This document shows positions 1-10,176 of a stretch of 64,000 nucleotides of DNA, piece after piece. Every line of letters begins with the position of its first letter. Positions within the stretch are counted from its first letter, which is position 1. The translations under genes were made by a program, and so were the position numbers. Source of the stretch: Pseudorhodoferax sp. Leaf267 (lineage in GTDB: Bacteria > Pseudomonadota > Gammaproteobacteria > Burkholderiales > Burkholderiaceae_C). The notes below the pieces were generated by a model. That model did not search any database. It saw nothing but the letters and a program-made list of their open reading frames with translations, and was not told where the DNA came from. The stretch spans positions 62,858-126,857 of the forward strand of contig NZ_LMMV01000021.1 in the NCBI RefSeq assembly GCF_001422405.1, in the 5' to 3' direction.

Positions 1-377
1 ACCCCGCGGAAACGCGCGACTACGATGCGGCGCTGGCGATCTTCCGCAAGGGTGATTTCGCGGCGGCGCAGACAGCCTTCTCCGGGTTCATCAAGCGCTA
101 CCCGCAGAGCGGCTACAACGCTTCGTCGCTGTTCTGGCTGGGCAACGCCCAGTACGCCACGCGCGACTACAAGGAAGCCATCAACAACTTCCGCAGCATG
201 CTCACGGTGAACGCCGACCACCCTCGCGCTCCGGAGGCTGCGCTGTCGATCGCCAACTGCCAGTTGGAACTCAAGGAAGTGCGCGGCGCGCGCAAGACGC
301 TGGAAGACCTGATCAAGGTCTACCCGCAGTCCGAGGCCGCGTTGGCCGCCAAGGACCGCCTGTCCAAGATGCGCTGA
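1..377 (+). CDS. cpoB: Cell division coordinator CpoB / Tol-Pal protein YbgF, 3' part
   Basis: The open frame enters from the left edge (codons begin at base 3) and stops at 375-377, giving the last ~124 residues. They are tetratricopeptide-type repeats: DYDAALAIFRKGDFAAA, then YKEAINNFRSML, and the typical CpoB ending (LIKVYPQSEAALAAKDRL). In the family this periplasmic TPR domain coordinates Tol-Pal outer-membrane constriction with peptidoglycan synthesis. The signal peptide and N-terminal coiled coil lie outside the window. The tol-pal genes would be expected just upstream. Confidence 0.88.
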   Translation, partial: PAETRDYDAALAIFRKGDFAAAQTAFSGFIKRYPQSGYNASSLFWLGNAQYATRDYKEAINNFRSMLTVNADHPRAPEAALSIANCQLELKEVRGARKTLEDLIKVYPQSEAALAAKDRLSKMR

Positions 378-399
378 GCCGCTTCTTAGAATCGGGGGC

Positions 400-1515
400 A
401 TGCCAACCCCCGATGTCTCCTCGCTCACACAGCAAGTGTTGTGGGCCTCTTTTGTGCTCTCTGCAGTGTTCGGCGCCATCGCGCAGCGCACGCATTTCTG
501 CACCATGGGGGCCGTGAGCGACATCGTCAACATCGGCGACTGGACGCGCATGCGTCAGTGGGCGCTGGCGGCAGGCGTCGCCATGCTCGGCTTTGCCGGC
601 CTCGTGTTCGCGGGCTGGATCGACCCGGCCAAGACTCTCTATGCATCGCCGCGCTGGATCTGGTTGTCCGCGCTGGTAGGCGGTGCTCTGTTCGGCTTCG
701 GCATGGTGCTGGCATCGGGCTGCGGCAGCAAGACGCTGGTGCGCATCGGCGGCGGCAGCCTGAAGTCGGTGATCGTGTTCGTGGTGATGGGCGTGGCGGC
801 ATTCGCCACCCTCAAGGGCATCACCGCCGTGCTGCGCGTGGACACCGTCGACCGCGTGGCCGTGGAATTGGCGACCGTGGCGGCGCTGCCGCAGCTGCTG
901 GCACCGTCGCTGGGCCTGAGCCTCGGCCAGGCCAGCCTGGCCATCGCACTGCTCGTGGGCGGCCTGCTCGTGGTGTGGGCCTTGCGCGGGCCCGAGTTCG
1001 TGTGCCTGGACAACCTGCTGGCTGGCCTGGGCATCGGTGCAGTGGTGGTGGCGATGTGGTGGGTCAGCGGCCACCTGGGCCATGTGCCGGAGCATCCCGA
1101 CACGCTGCAGGAGGCCTTTCTCGCGACCAACTCCGGCCGCATCGAGGCCATGAGCTTCGTCTCGCCGGTCGCGTACACGCTGGACTGGCTGATGTTCTTC
1201 AGCGACAAGAGCAAGGTGCTGACCTTGGGCATCGTGTCGGTGTTCGGCGTGGTCGCCGGCTCGTTCGCCATCGCCGTCGTGACGCGCAGTTTCCGGTGGG
1301 AAAGCTTCGGCGGCACCGAGGACGTGGTTAACCACCTCGCTGGCGCCGTGCTGATGGGTGTGGGCGGCGTGACGAACATGGGCTGCACGATCGGGCAGGG
1401 CCTGTCGGGCCTGTCGACGCTGAGCCTGACCAGCATGGTGGCCCTCGCGGCCATCCTCATGGGCGCAGTGGCGGCGTTCAAATACCAGGGGTGGCGGCTG
1501 GACCGCATGCTGTGA
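400..1515 (+). CDS. YeeE/YedE family membrane permease (sulfur-compound transporter)
   Basis: A 371-residue, very hydrophobic protein with about nine or ten membrane segments. The family hallmarks are cysteine-glycine loops: RTHFCTMGA near residue 32, LASGCGSKTLVRIGGG near 107 and TNMGCTIGQGLSG near 329. In characterised relatives such cysteines line a path for thiosulfate uptake. It may therefore import thiosulfate or another reduced sulfur compound, but the substrate cannot be read from sequence alone. It starts 22 bases after cpoB, and its stop overlaps the tcdA start (TGATG), so the two are probably cotranscribed. Confidence 0.85.
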   Translation: MPTPDVSSLTQQVLWASFVLSAVFGAIAQRTHFCTMGAVSDIVNIGDWTRMRQWALAAGVAMLGFAGLVFAGWIDPAKTLYASPRWIWLSALVGGALFGFGMVLASGCGSKTLVRIGGGSLKSVIVFVVMGVAAFATLKGITAVLRVDTVDRVAVELATVAALPQLLAPSLGLSLGQASLAIALLVGGLLVVWALRGPEFVCLDNLLAGLGIGAVVVAMWWVSGHLGHVPEHPDTLQEAFLATNSGRIEAMSFVSPVAYTLDWLMFFSDKSKVLTLGIVSVFGVVAGSFAIAVVTRSFRWESFGGTEDVVNHLAGAVLMGVGGVTNMGCTIGQGLSGLSTLSLTSMVALAAILMGAVAAFKYQGWRLDRML

Positions 1516-2303
1516 TGGACCAGCTGCCGCAACCCATGGACGATGCGCCCGATCTGGCACGCCGCTTCGGCGGTCTGGAGCGGCTGTACGGCGTGGCTGG
1601 CGCTGCCGCCATCCGCGACGCACATGTGATGGTCGTCGGCATCGGCGGCGTCGGCTCCTGGGCCGTAGAGGCGCTGGCGCGCAGCGGCGTCGGTCGCCTG
1701 ACGCTCGTGGACCTGGACCATGTGTCCGAATCCAACATCAACCGCCAGATCCACGCGCTGAGCGCCACTGTCGGCCAGGCCAAGGTTCAGGCCATGCGTG
1801 AGCGCATCGCGCAGATCAACCCGTCCTGTGTCGTCGACGGCATTGAGGACTTCGTGACGCCGCAGAACTGGGCGGCGCTGGTGCCCGCGCCGCTCGATGC
1901 CGTCATCGATGCCTGCGACCAGCTGGCCGCCAAGACGGCAATGGCAAGCTGGGCGCGCGACACCAGGGCTCTGTTCCTGACCGTGGGCGCGGCCGGGGGC
2001 AAACGCCTGGCGCACCAGGTCGAGATCGATGACCTGTCGCGCGCCACGCACGACCCGCTGTTGGCCCAGTTGCGCCAGCGGCTGCGCAAGCACCACGACG
2101 CACCGCGCGACGGCAAGCGCATGCGGCTCGAGTGCGTCTTCAGCCGCGAGCCGGCGGCGCCCCCCGATCCATCCTGCGCGATCGAAGGCGACGGCTCACT
2201 GAACTGCCATGGCTACGGCTCGGTGGTCAGCGTGACAGCCACCTTCGGCCAATGCGCCGCGGGTTGGGTACTTGACCAACTGGCGCGGCCGAAACGGCCT
2301 TGA
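1515..2303 (+). CDS. tcdA: tRNA threonylcarbamoyladenosine dehydratase TcdA
   Basis: A ThiF/E1-like protein of 262 residues. It has the ATP-binding glycine motif (VVGIGGVGSWAVEALARSG), the acidic strand VDLDHVSESNINRQ and the downstream CDQLAAK segment. TcdA adenylates N6-threonylcarbamoyl-adenosine 37 of ANN-decoding tRNAs and cyclises it to ct6A. An in-frame ATG at 1491 exists, but 1515 is preferred because it overlaps the upstream stop, as is usual for coupled genes. Its neighbour downstream is tRNA-Lys(UUU), which happens to be a t6A/ct6A-bearing tRNA. Confidence 0.9.
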   Translation: MDQLPQPMDDAPDLARRFGGLERLYGVAGAAAIRDAHVMVVGIGGVGSWAVEALARSGVGRLTLVDLDHVSESNINRQIHALSATVGQAKVQAMRERIAQINPSCVVDGIEDFVTPQNWAALVPAPLDAVIDACDQLAAKTAMASWARDTRALFLTVGAAGGKRLAHQVEIDDLSRATHDPLLAQLRQRLRKHHDAPRDGKRMRLECVFSREPAAPPDPSCAIEGDGSLNCHGYGSVVSVTATFGQCAAGWVLDQLARPKRP

Positions 2304-2340
2304 TCGCGGGCTATAATCGCCGGCTTTGCTGCAAGGCAGT

Positions 2341-3952
<1,612 letters not shown>

Positions 3953-4000
3953 CGGCTGGCAGGCCGTTTCGGCCGCGGGCGCAATGGGATACTCGCCAGC

Positions 4001-5023
4001 GTGAACAAGCACATCTACATCTTTTCGCCGTCGGGCGCCGTGCGCGACAAGCTCGCCTTCAAACGCGGCGTAGAGCGGTTGCGCGCGCAGGGCCATCAGG
4101 TCGAGATCGACGAGGCTGCGCTCAAGAGCCACATGCGTTTTGCCGGGGATGACGACACACGCCTGGAGGCCATCCATCGCGCGGCCGCCAGCGGTGCCGA
4201 CCTGGCCATGATCTCGCGCGGTGGCTACGGACTGACGCGCATCCTCGACCGCATCCGGTATCCCGCCCTAGGGCGAGCCGTCGCGCGCGGCCTGCGATTC
4301 GTCGGCCACAGCGACTTCACGGCCCTGCAACTGGCACTGCTGGCCCGCACGGGCGCCGTCAGCTGGGCCGGGCCAGCGCTGACCGCCGACTTCGGTGGCG
4401 AGGAGGAGCCGGACGACATCATGCAGGCCTGCTTCGACGACCTGCTGCTTGGGCAGGGCGAGGGGACAGGATGGCGATTGGGCCGCGACGACCCGATGCC
4501 GACGCGGCGCGCGCGCGCTGGCGAAGCGGCCGAGCCCCTGCAGGCCTGGTCAGTGCGCGATGCCGTGCTGTGGGGTGGCAATCTCGCGGTGCTGTCGTCC
4601 ATGGTCGGCACGCCGTTCCTGCCCGATGTGCGCGGCGGCGTGCTGTTCGTCGAGGACGTGAACGAGCACCCCTACCGCGTCGAGCGCATGCTGACGCAGC
4701 TGCTGCACGCCGGCATCCTGGGGCGGCAGAAGGCGCTGGTGCTGGGCCAGTTCAGCAACTACACCTTGGTGCCGCACGACCGCAATTTCCGGCTGGCCAC
4801 CGTCGTCGCCTGGTTGCGTGCGCAGCTCAAGATCCCCGTTTTCACACAGCTGCCGTTCGGCCACGTGCCGACGAAGGTGCTCCTGCCGGTGGGCGCCAAG
4901 GTCCAATTCGCCGTGGAGAACCGGGAAGCCCTGCTGTTCTGGGGCCACATCGTGACCGGAGGGACGGAGCACCACCACCATGGCCATCCGCACGACGACC
5001 ACGACCACGACCACGCGCACTGA
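4001..5023 (+). CDS. ldcA: LD-carboxypeptidase (murein tetrapeptide carboxypeptidase, S66 family)
   Basis: A 340-residue cytoplasmic peptidase starting at GTG. Family features are ISRGGYGLTRILD near residue 68-80 and the nucleophile region FVGHSDFTALQL near 99-110, with S in HSD. Further on are the conserved WGGNLAVLSSM and FVEDVNEHPYRVERML segments, which hold the Glu of the Ser-Glu-His triad. It removes the terminal D-Ala from recycled muropeptides. Oddly, the C terminus carries a His/Asp-rich tail of about 20 residues (HHHHGHPHDDHDHDHAH) that could bind metal. Confidence 0.88.
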   Translation: MNKHIYIFSPSGAVRDKLAFKRGVERLRAQGHQVEIDEAALKSHMRFAGDDDTRLEAIHRAAASGADLAMISRGGYGLTRILDRIRYPALGRAVARGLRFVGHSDFTALQLALLARTGAVSWAGPALTADFGGEEEPDDIMQACFDDLLLGQGEGTGWRLGRDDPMPTRRARAGEAAEPLQAWSVRDAVLWGGNLAVLSSMVGTPFLPDVRGGVLFVEDVNEHPYRVERMLTQLLHAGILGRQKALVLGQFSNYTLVPHDRNFRLATVVAWLRAQLKIPVFTQLPFGHVPTKVLLPVGAKVQFAVENREALLFWGHIVTGGTEHHHHGHPHDDHDHDHAH

Positions 5024-5098
5024 GATTGGCGCGCGAAGCGAACGACTTCCCCTACACTTACCTGTCCCTTTTGCTCGCCACTCCACATCAGTACCAGC

Positions 5099-6022
5099 AT
5101 GGGTGTTCAGGCTACGGTCGTTTTTGCAGATCTCACCGACAGCACCGCCTTTTTCGAGGCACTGGGCAACGAGAAGGCGACGACGGCCATCACGCGGCTG
5201 ACGCAGTGGATCGGCGAAGTCTGCGAAGCGCACCACGGGCGTGTCGTCAAGAAGCTGGGTGACGGCGTGCTGGCCGTGTTCGACCGTGCCGTCGACGCCA
5301 CGGATGCCGTGATCCAGATGCAGCGTGGCCACCGCCTGCGACTGGAAAAGTGGCCGGCCGTGATTCGCATGGAAATCAAGGCCGGCGTCGCTCGCGGCGA
5401 TGTGGTGGTGGTGGATGGTGACTGCTATGGCGATGCCGTGAACGTGGCATCGCGGCTGAGCGACCTCTCCGGCGCCAACCAGATCTGGGTCACGGAATCC
5501 GTCGTCAGCGAGATCGACGACGGGCAGGGGCTGCGCTTTCGCAGCCTCGGGCCGGTCATGCTGCGCGGCAAGACCGAGCCGCTGCCGCTCTACAAGGTGG
5601 AGTGGGAGGACGACGTCGCATCGGACTTCCTCACGCAGCAGGCCGTGCTGTCGCGTGTGGAGCCTGACAACTCCTCCAGCAGCACCATCCGGCTCGAACA
5701 TCTGGACTTCCTGCTCAGCTTCGGCGCCGCCGAGATGCCCATCCACCTGGGCCGGGTCGACCATGCCGAGCTCATCGTGAACGACCCGCGGGTATCTCGC
5801 CTGCACGCCCGGATCGAATGGCGCAACGGCAGTTTCATGCTCGTCGACCTGAGCAGTTTCGGCACCTGGGTGCGGTTTGCCGGAAGCGATTCGGACATCG
5901 CCCTGCGCCGCGACGAATGCCAGTTGCACGGCTCAGGCGAGATCGCGATGGGCGTACCGTTCGGTGATCTCAGCGCGCCGACGGCATCATTCAGCATCTC
6001 CTCCGGCACCACGCAACCTTGA
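5099..6022 (+). CDS. Class III adenylate/guanylate cyclase with C-terminal FHA domain
   Basis: A 307-residue soluble protein. Residues 1-175 form a cyclase homology domain with both metal aspartates visible (VVFADLTDST; KKLGDGVLAVF), the base-contacting lysine before GDG, and the transition-state Asn/Arg pair in DAVNVASRLSDLSG, so it looks catalytically competent. Residues ~205-300 form an FHA fold (LGRVDHAELI, VSRLHARIEW, DLSSFGTWV) that should bind phosphothreonine peptides. The combination suggests cyclic-nucleotide synthesis gated by Ser/Thr phosphorylation. Its stop lies just before the acylase gene. Confidence 0.85.
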   Translation: MGVQATVVFADLTDSTAFFEALGNEKATTAITRLTQWIGEVCEAHHGRVVKKLGDGVLAVFDRAVDATDAVIQMQRGHRLRLEKWPAVIRMEIKAGVARGDVVVVDGDCYGDAVNVASRLSDLSGANQIWVTESVVSEIDDGQGLRFRSLGPVMLRGKTEPLPLYKVEWEDDVASDFLTQQAVLSRVEPDNSSSSTIRLEHLDFLLSFGAAEMPIHLGRVDHAELIVNDPRVSRLHARIEWRNGSFMLVDLSSFGTWVRFAGSDSDIALRRDECQLHGSGEIAMGVPFGDLSAPTASFSISSGTTQP

Positions 6023-6039
6023 GCATAGGGGGGCCAACC

Positions 6040-8514
6040 GTGATCTGGTGCAAGCGTCTCGGTTGGTTGCTGCTTGTCCTGCTGCTCGTGGCGGGTTGTG
6101 TTGCGGGCCTTTACCTGTGGCGCAGCCTCCCGGTCCTGGACGGCACACAGCGCGCGGCTGGCCTGCATGCGCCTGTGCGGGTGCAGCGCGATGCATCCGA
6201 TGTCACACACATCCAGGCGGCCACCCCGCGCGACGCCTGGTTCGCGCTCGGCTTCGTGCATGCCCAGGAACGTGGCTGGCAGTTGGAGTTCAACCGCCGT
6301 GTGATGCGCGGGACGCTGTCCGAGGTGCTGGGCGAAGCCACATTGGAGACCGACAAGCTGTTGCGCACGCTGGGCATCATGCAGGCGGCGCAGCGCCAGC
6401 TCGATCGCATGGCGCCCGAAGCCCGGGAGGCGCTGCAGGCCTACAGCGCGGGCATCCAATCCTTCTACGACGGGCGCACCCAGGCCTTGTCTCCAGAATT
6501 TCTGCTGCTCGGCGTGCGCCCGGGTGCCAGTGGCAACGCGTGGGAGGCGGTCGACAGCGTCGGCTGGTCGCTGATGATGGCCCTGGACCTGGGCGGGAAC
6601 TGGGGCACGGAGTTCGCTCGGCTGTCTTCCGCACAGGTCGTCGACACACAGCGCCTGTGGGAGTTGTTCCCGCCGTATCCGGGAGAGGCGCCAGCCTCCG
6701 ACGTCGATTTCGCCGCGCTGTACCGGCAACTGGGCGTGTACCGTACCCAGGCGTCCACGAAAACAACAGACCTCACGCCGGCCACCGGTGTGATCGACCG
6801 GGCCATGCTGCAATGGTCCGAAGCCTTCAGCCGCGACGCCGGCACGGTCGAGGGCAAGGGCAGCAATGCCTGGGTGGTCGCGGGCTCGCACACCACCACG
6901 GGAAAGCCCCTCCTTGCAAACGACCCGCACCTGGGGCTTAGCGCCCCGGCAATCTGGTACTTCGCCCGCCTGCAAGCGCCGGCACTCGATGTCATGGGTG
7001 CCACCTTGCCCGGCTTGCCATTCGTCGTGCTGGGCCGCACGCGTTCGGTTGCCTGGGGCTTCACGAACACGGGCCCGGACGTACAGGACCTGTACCTGGA
7101 GCAGATCAACCCGGCCAACCCCAAGGAGTACCGGCTGCCCGATGTAGCCGGCCAGCCTGCATGGGCCCCGTTCACGCTGCGCGAGGAGCGCATCCAGGTC
7201 AAGGGCAAGCCGGACGTGCCGTTCACGGTGCGCAGCACGCGGCATGGCCCGGTGCTGAGCGATGCACAACAAGCCCATGGCAACTTGCTGGACCTGAACC
7301 GCTACGTGCTGGCGCTGCGCTGGACAGCGCTGGACGCGGACAACGACACGGCGCTGGCCATGAAACGCGCCAACGAGGCCGGCAGCGTGGACGCGTTGCT
7401 GAGCGCATTGGCCGACTACCACTCTCCCATGCAGAACGTCCTCATGGCAGACACGAGCGGGCGCATCGCGTACAAGGCCGTTGGCCGCGTGCCGCTGCGC
7501 CGGCCGGACAACGACATCCGCGGCATTGCACCTGCGCCGGGCTGGGAGCCACGCTACGACTGGGCTGGCTGGGTGCCCTACGGGCAGACACCGCAGCAGG
7601 GTGTGGAGGAGGGCGACAGGCCGGCCTGGGTGGCCAACGCGAACCAGCGTGTCGCAGCCGCCGGATACGCGCATTTTCTCGGGCAGGATTGGGCAGTGCC
7701 TTACCGCTTCGATCGCATCGAGGCCTTGCTCGGCGCCACGCCGGAACACGACATCCCCAGCATGGCCAGGTTGCAGTCGGACCAGTTGTCGCTGGCGACG
7801 CGGCGACTGCTGCCGCATTTGAGGTCTGCGAACTCGGCGCATCCGCTGGCGCCTGCGGCGCAGCAGGCGCTGCAGGGTTATGCCGGCGACACCGCGGCTG
7901 GCAGTGCCGCAGCCCTGGTCTTTGCCGTCTGGGTGGATGAGCTGACGCGCGGGCTGCTCGTGCCCCGCCTGGGCGCAGAGAAATTTGCGGCCTTGTACGG
8001 AAAGCGCCATTTCCGCGGCACGGTCGAGTTCGCGCTCGAATCCGGCGATGCTTGGTGGTGCGCGCCGTCCGGTTGCGCGCAGCAGGCCGGCGACGCCCTG
8101 ACACGCGCGCTCACGCGCTTGCAGGCGCTGTATGGCGATGATGTCGGGCAGTGGCAATGGGGCGCTGCACATCCGGCATTGAGTGGGCACCGGCCGTTCG
8201 GCAACTTGGTGCTACTGGCGCGCTGGTTCGATGTGAAGGTGCCGACCGGCGGCGACACCTTCACGGTGAACGTGGGCCAGTACTGGCCCAACGATGCCAA
8301 GACACCTTTCGCCAACCGCCACGCAGCCTCTTTGCGTGCCATCTACGACCTGGACGACCTGGAACGCTCCCAGTTCATCTACCAGACCGGCCAAAGCGGG
8401 CTGGTCTTCTCGGGTCGGTACCGCGACATGGCGCAGGAATGGGCGCAGGTGCGGTATCGAGCTTTGCGTATGGATCCGGCAAATATTCGGCATACACTCA
8501 CACTTGCTCCATGA
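6040..8514 (+). CDS. Penicillin acylase family N-terminal-nucleophile hydrolase
   Basis: About 824 residues. The N-terminal hydrophobic stretch (LGWLLLVLLLVAGCVAGLYLW) is a signal or anchor, so the enzyme is periplasmic. The precursor is expected to be cut just before the Ser of EGKGSNAWVVAG (near residue 275), which becomes the catalytic N terminus of the beta chain, as in penicillin G and acyl-homoserine-lactone acylases. FALGFVHAQERGWQLEF marks the alpha chain, and NDPHLGLSAPAIWY and HGPVLSD follow in the beta chain. GTG 6040 is chosen because AGGGGGG lies just upstream; a TTG at 6019 is the alternative. The substrate is unknown. Confidence 0.87.
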   Translation: MIWCKRLGWLLLVLLLVAGCVAGLYLWRSLPVLDGTQRAAGLHAPVRVQRDASDVTHIQAATPRDAWFALGFVHAQERGWQLEFNRRVMRGTLSEVLGEATLETDKLLRTLGIMQAAQRQLDRMAPEAREALQAYSAGIQSFYDGRTQALSPEFLLLGVRPGASGNAWEAVDSVGWSLMMALDLGGNWGTEFARLSSAQVVDTQRLWELFPPYPGEAPASDVDFAALYRQLGVYRTQASTKTTDLTPATGVIDRAMLQWSEAFSRDAGTVEGKGSNAWVVAGSHTTTGKPLLANDPHLGLSAPAIWYFARLQAPALDVMGATLPGLPFVVLGRTRSVAWGFTNTGPDVQDLYLEQINPANPKEYRLPDVAGQPAWAPFTLREERIQVKGKPDVPFTVRSTRHGPVLSDAQQAHGNLLDLNRYVLALRWTALDADNDTALAMKRANEAGSVDALLSALADYHSPMQNVLMADTSGRIAYKAVGRVPLRRPDNDIRGIAPAPGWEPRYDWAGWVPYGQTPQQGVEEGDRPAWVANANQRVAAAGYAHFLGQDWAVPYRFDRIEALLGATPEHDIPSMARLQSDQLSLATRRLLPHLRSANSAHPLAPAAQQALQGYAGDTAAGSAAALVFAVWVDELTRGLLVPRLGAEKFAALYGKRHFRGTVEFALESGDAWWCAPSGCAQQAGDALTRALTRLQALYGDDVGQWQWGAAHPALSGHRPFGNLVLLARWFDVKVPTGGDTFTVNVGQYWPNDAKTPFANRHAASLRAIYDLDDLERSQFIYQTGQSGLVFSGRYRDMAQEWAQVRYRALRMDPANIRHTLTLAP

Positions 8515-8618
8515 TCCGGCCGAGAGCAGCGCTTCGAGCTGGCCGGTTTACGAGCAGATCACCACTTCCGAACCATCTGCCTTTGACCGGGTCCTAGACA
8601 CATCTTCCATTGACCAGC

Positions 8619-9314
8619 ATGAACAAAAAGACAAAGATCGACTTCGAGGACATGAACCTGCAGGTTGGCGTGCGCCTGCAGATCATGCTCAAGCAAGCGA
8701 CTGCGCCGACGGTGCAGTACACGTCTTTGATTGGTTTCGTCGCAAATGACTACCTGCTGCTGCAGATTCCGCAGCAAGATGGCCAGCCCGTGCAGATCCA
8801 GGAAGGCGCCGACGTGGCGCTGCGGGTGTTCTCCGGAGTCTCCGTTTTTACATTCGAAGCCCGAGTCGAGGCCGTGCTCGCGTCGCCCAGGGCGTTCCTG
8901 CTGCTGTCCTTCCCGGCCAACATCCAAAAGGTGGGCCTGCGCAAGGCTGTACGGGTGAAGGCCAACATCCCGGTGCGGATCGTCAACCCCGTCGACCGAG
9001 AAGTGATCAAGGAAGCCACGCTGTCCGACATCAGCCTGTCCGGCGCGCTGGTCTCGACTTCCAACCCTTTGGGGGTCGCGGGTGACACGATACAGATCGA
9101 GTTTTCTATCCTGGTTCAGTCCCAGAATGCCCAGGTTGCGATTTCGACCAGCGCATCTATCCGCAGCGTGCAACAGGCAGTAGGCACGGCGCCGGACGGG
9201 GGCTCTTTCTACACGGTCTATACCTACGGCATCAACTTTCTGGATATCGACGCAGCGCACCAGGCAATCTTGCAAAACTACGTTTACGAGACGCTGTTGA
9301 TCCATCGGAACTGA
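8619..9314 (+). CDS. YcgR-like PilZ domain protein (c-di-GMP-binding flagellar brake)
   Basis: A 231-residue protein. The N-terminal ~110 residues resemble the YcgR_N beta-barrel. The C-terminal PilZ domain shows the c-di-GMP-binding arginines in LRKAVRVKANIPVRI and the second motif DISLSGALVS. Such proteins bind c-di-GMP and slow flagellar rotation or regulate pilus/surface functions. ATG 8619 is preferred over an in-frame TTG at 8610. It is the last chromosomal gene before the repeat-rich junction at 9.3-10.2 kb. Confidence 0.83.
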   Translation: MNKKTKIDFEDMNLQVGVRLQIMLKQATAPTVQYTSLIGFVANDYLLLQIPQQDGQPVQIQEGADVALRVFSGVSVFTFEARVEAVLASPRAFLLLSFPANIQKVGLRKAVRVKANIPVRIVNPVDREVIKEATLSDISLSGALVSTSNPLGVAGDTIQIEFSILVQSQNAQVAISTSASIRSVQQAVGTAPDGGSFYTVYTYGINFLDIDAAHQAILQNYVYETLLIHRN

Positions 9315-9323
9315 GCAGAGAAA

Positions 9324-9905
9324 TTGTCGCCACCTGAAAATGTGGGTCATCCGGCGAAGTAAAAGTGTGCGACTTCCGTGCACGGTCTCCATCCAAATAA
9401 GGATGGTGGCGATCAACTTTTTTCCAGCCTTTTCAATGATTTAGCGATCCCTTGCAGCTCGAGGGGCGAGGAAGGGCGCATGCCTTCGTTTAACTTTACT
9501 TCGCGCTAAACGCGAAGTAAATGTGTGAAAGTACGGACGTGGAAGTAAAAGTGTGAATCTGTCTCCGGCAGGCCGGCCGCTTCTTAAAATTGGCGGATGA
9601 CGGCGGCAACTCATTGATTTTGCACGGAAATTTACTTCCGAAAAAATTGTTGGTAGCGGACGAATTTGTATGTTCGCGTACAGCCGCCTATAACCGGATG
9701 CGTGTCTAGCGAATCGACAACGCCGCGACCTCTACGACCGCCGTACTCTCAGCCGGCTGAGTCACGCAGACCCTACGGCTCTCATCGCTTTGACGTGAAG
9801 AGCTTGAAGGCAGGGCGGCGACGCGTTTCCTGCCCTACATTCACACATTTACTTCGCACTGATCGCACACATTTACTTCGCCGGATGTGGGTGGCGACCG
9901 ATCAA
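9324..9905. mobile_element. IS21-like terminal repeats without transposase (MITE-like remnant)
   Basis: The left edge reads TTGTCGCCACC (9324-9334). The right edge carries the inverted counterpart GGTGGCGAC (9890-9898) followed by CGATCAA, and a further inverted end GGTGGCGATCAA sits at 9405-9416. Inside are at least five copies of a motif like GCGAAGTAAAAGTGTG: direct at 9353-9370, 9512-9530 and 9541-9558, inverted at 9842-9857 and 9865-9881. Terminal CGCCACC ends plus several internal end repeats per side are the pattern I know from IS21-family elements. No istA/istB reading frame is present, so I read this as a non-autonomous or internally deleted element. The ~90-residue frame at 9666-9938 is not convincing. 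Confidence 0.5.
9495..9521. repeat. 11-bp inverted repeat inside the IS-like remnant
   Basis: TTTACTTCGCG (9495-9505) and CGCGAAGTAAA (9511-9521) are perfect inverted copies around a 5-base loop. They join two oppositely oriented copies of the internal end repeat, so this is probably two transposase-binding sites head to head rather than a terminator. Confidence 0.7.
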
Positions 9906-10176
9906 TCTAGAACTTGCTACTTTCTTATATTTACATAATACACATCGTATGAAGTAGCACCATCTAAAAAAGTGGGTCTATACCCACTCGATGCCACAGT
10001 CCGATGTGCATTCAGAAACCCTCCGCCGCCTACTTCTGAAGCAAACAATGATGAAAACCGCCGTTTGCTTCTGACGCTGACCCTGTACAAGCTTTCCAAC
10101 CCCTGCTGATGCACGGTTTGGACTCTATGTCAACGCATTCCCGGTGTCAACTGCGCCAATTGTGAGCAATTGCCAC
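9906..10176. other. AT-richer junction between remnant and relaxase gene, no gene seen
   Basis: This stretch is clearly lower in GC than either flank (for example TTTCTTATATTTACATAATA near 9920-9939) and holds no credible reading frame. A hairpin GAAGCAAAC / GTTTGCTTC (10038-10046 with 10063-10071) could end transcription from the leftward relaxase gene. CAATTG occurs twice near 10157-10172 just past the relaxase stop. This is where the left ICE boundary or attachment site would be expected, but I could not match a repeat at the other end inside the window. Confidence 0.45.

Noticed and set aside
313-1623. Long minus-strand frame across the permease
   Set aside because: It is antisense to yeeE/tcdA, and its protein is the His/Gln/Arg-rich composition typical of GC-rich shadows.
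5590-8190. Minus-strand frame of 866 residues
   Set aside because: It lies fully opposite the penicillin-acylase and cyclase genes, has no domains and low-complexity Gln/Arg content.
9666-9938. Plus-strand 90-residue frame inside the IS-like remnant
   Set aside because: It runs through the internal end repeats and contains no transposase motif.
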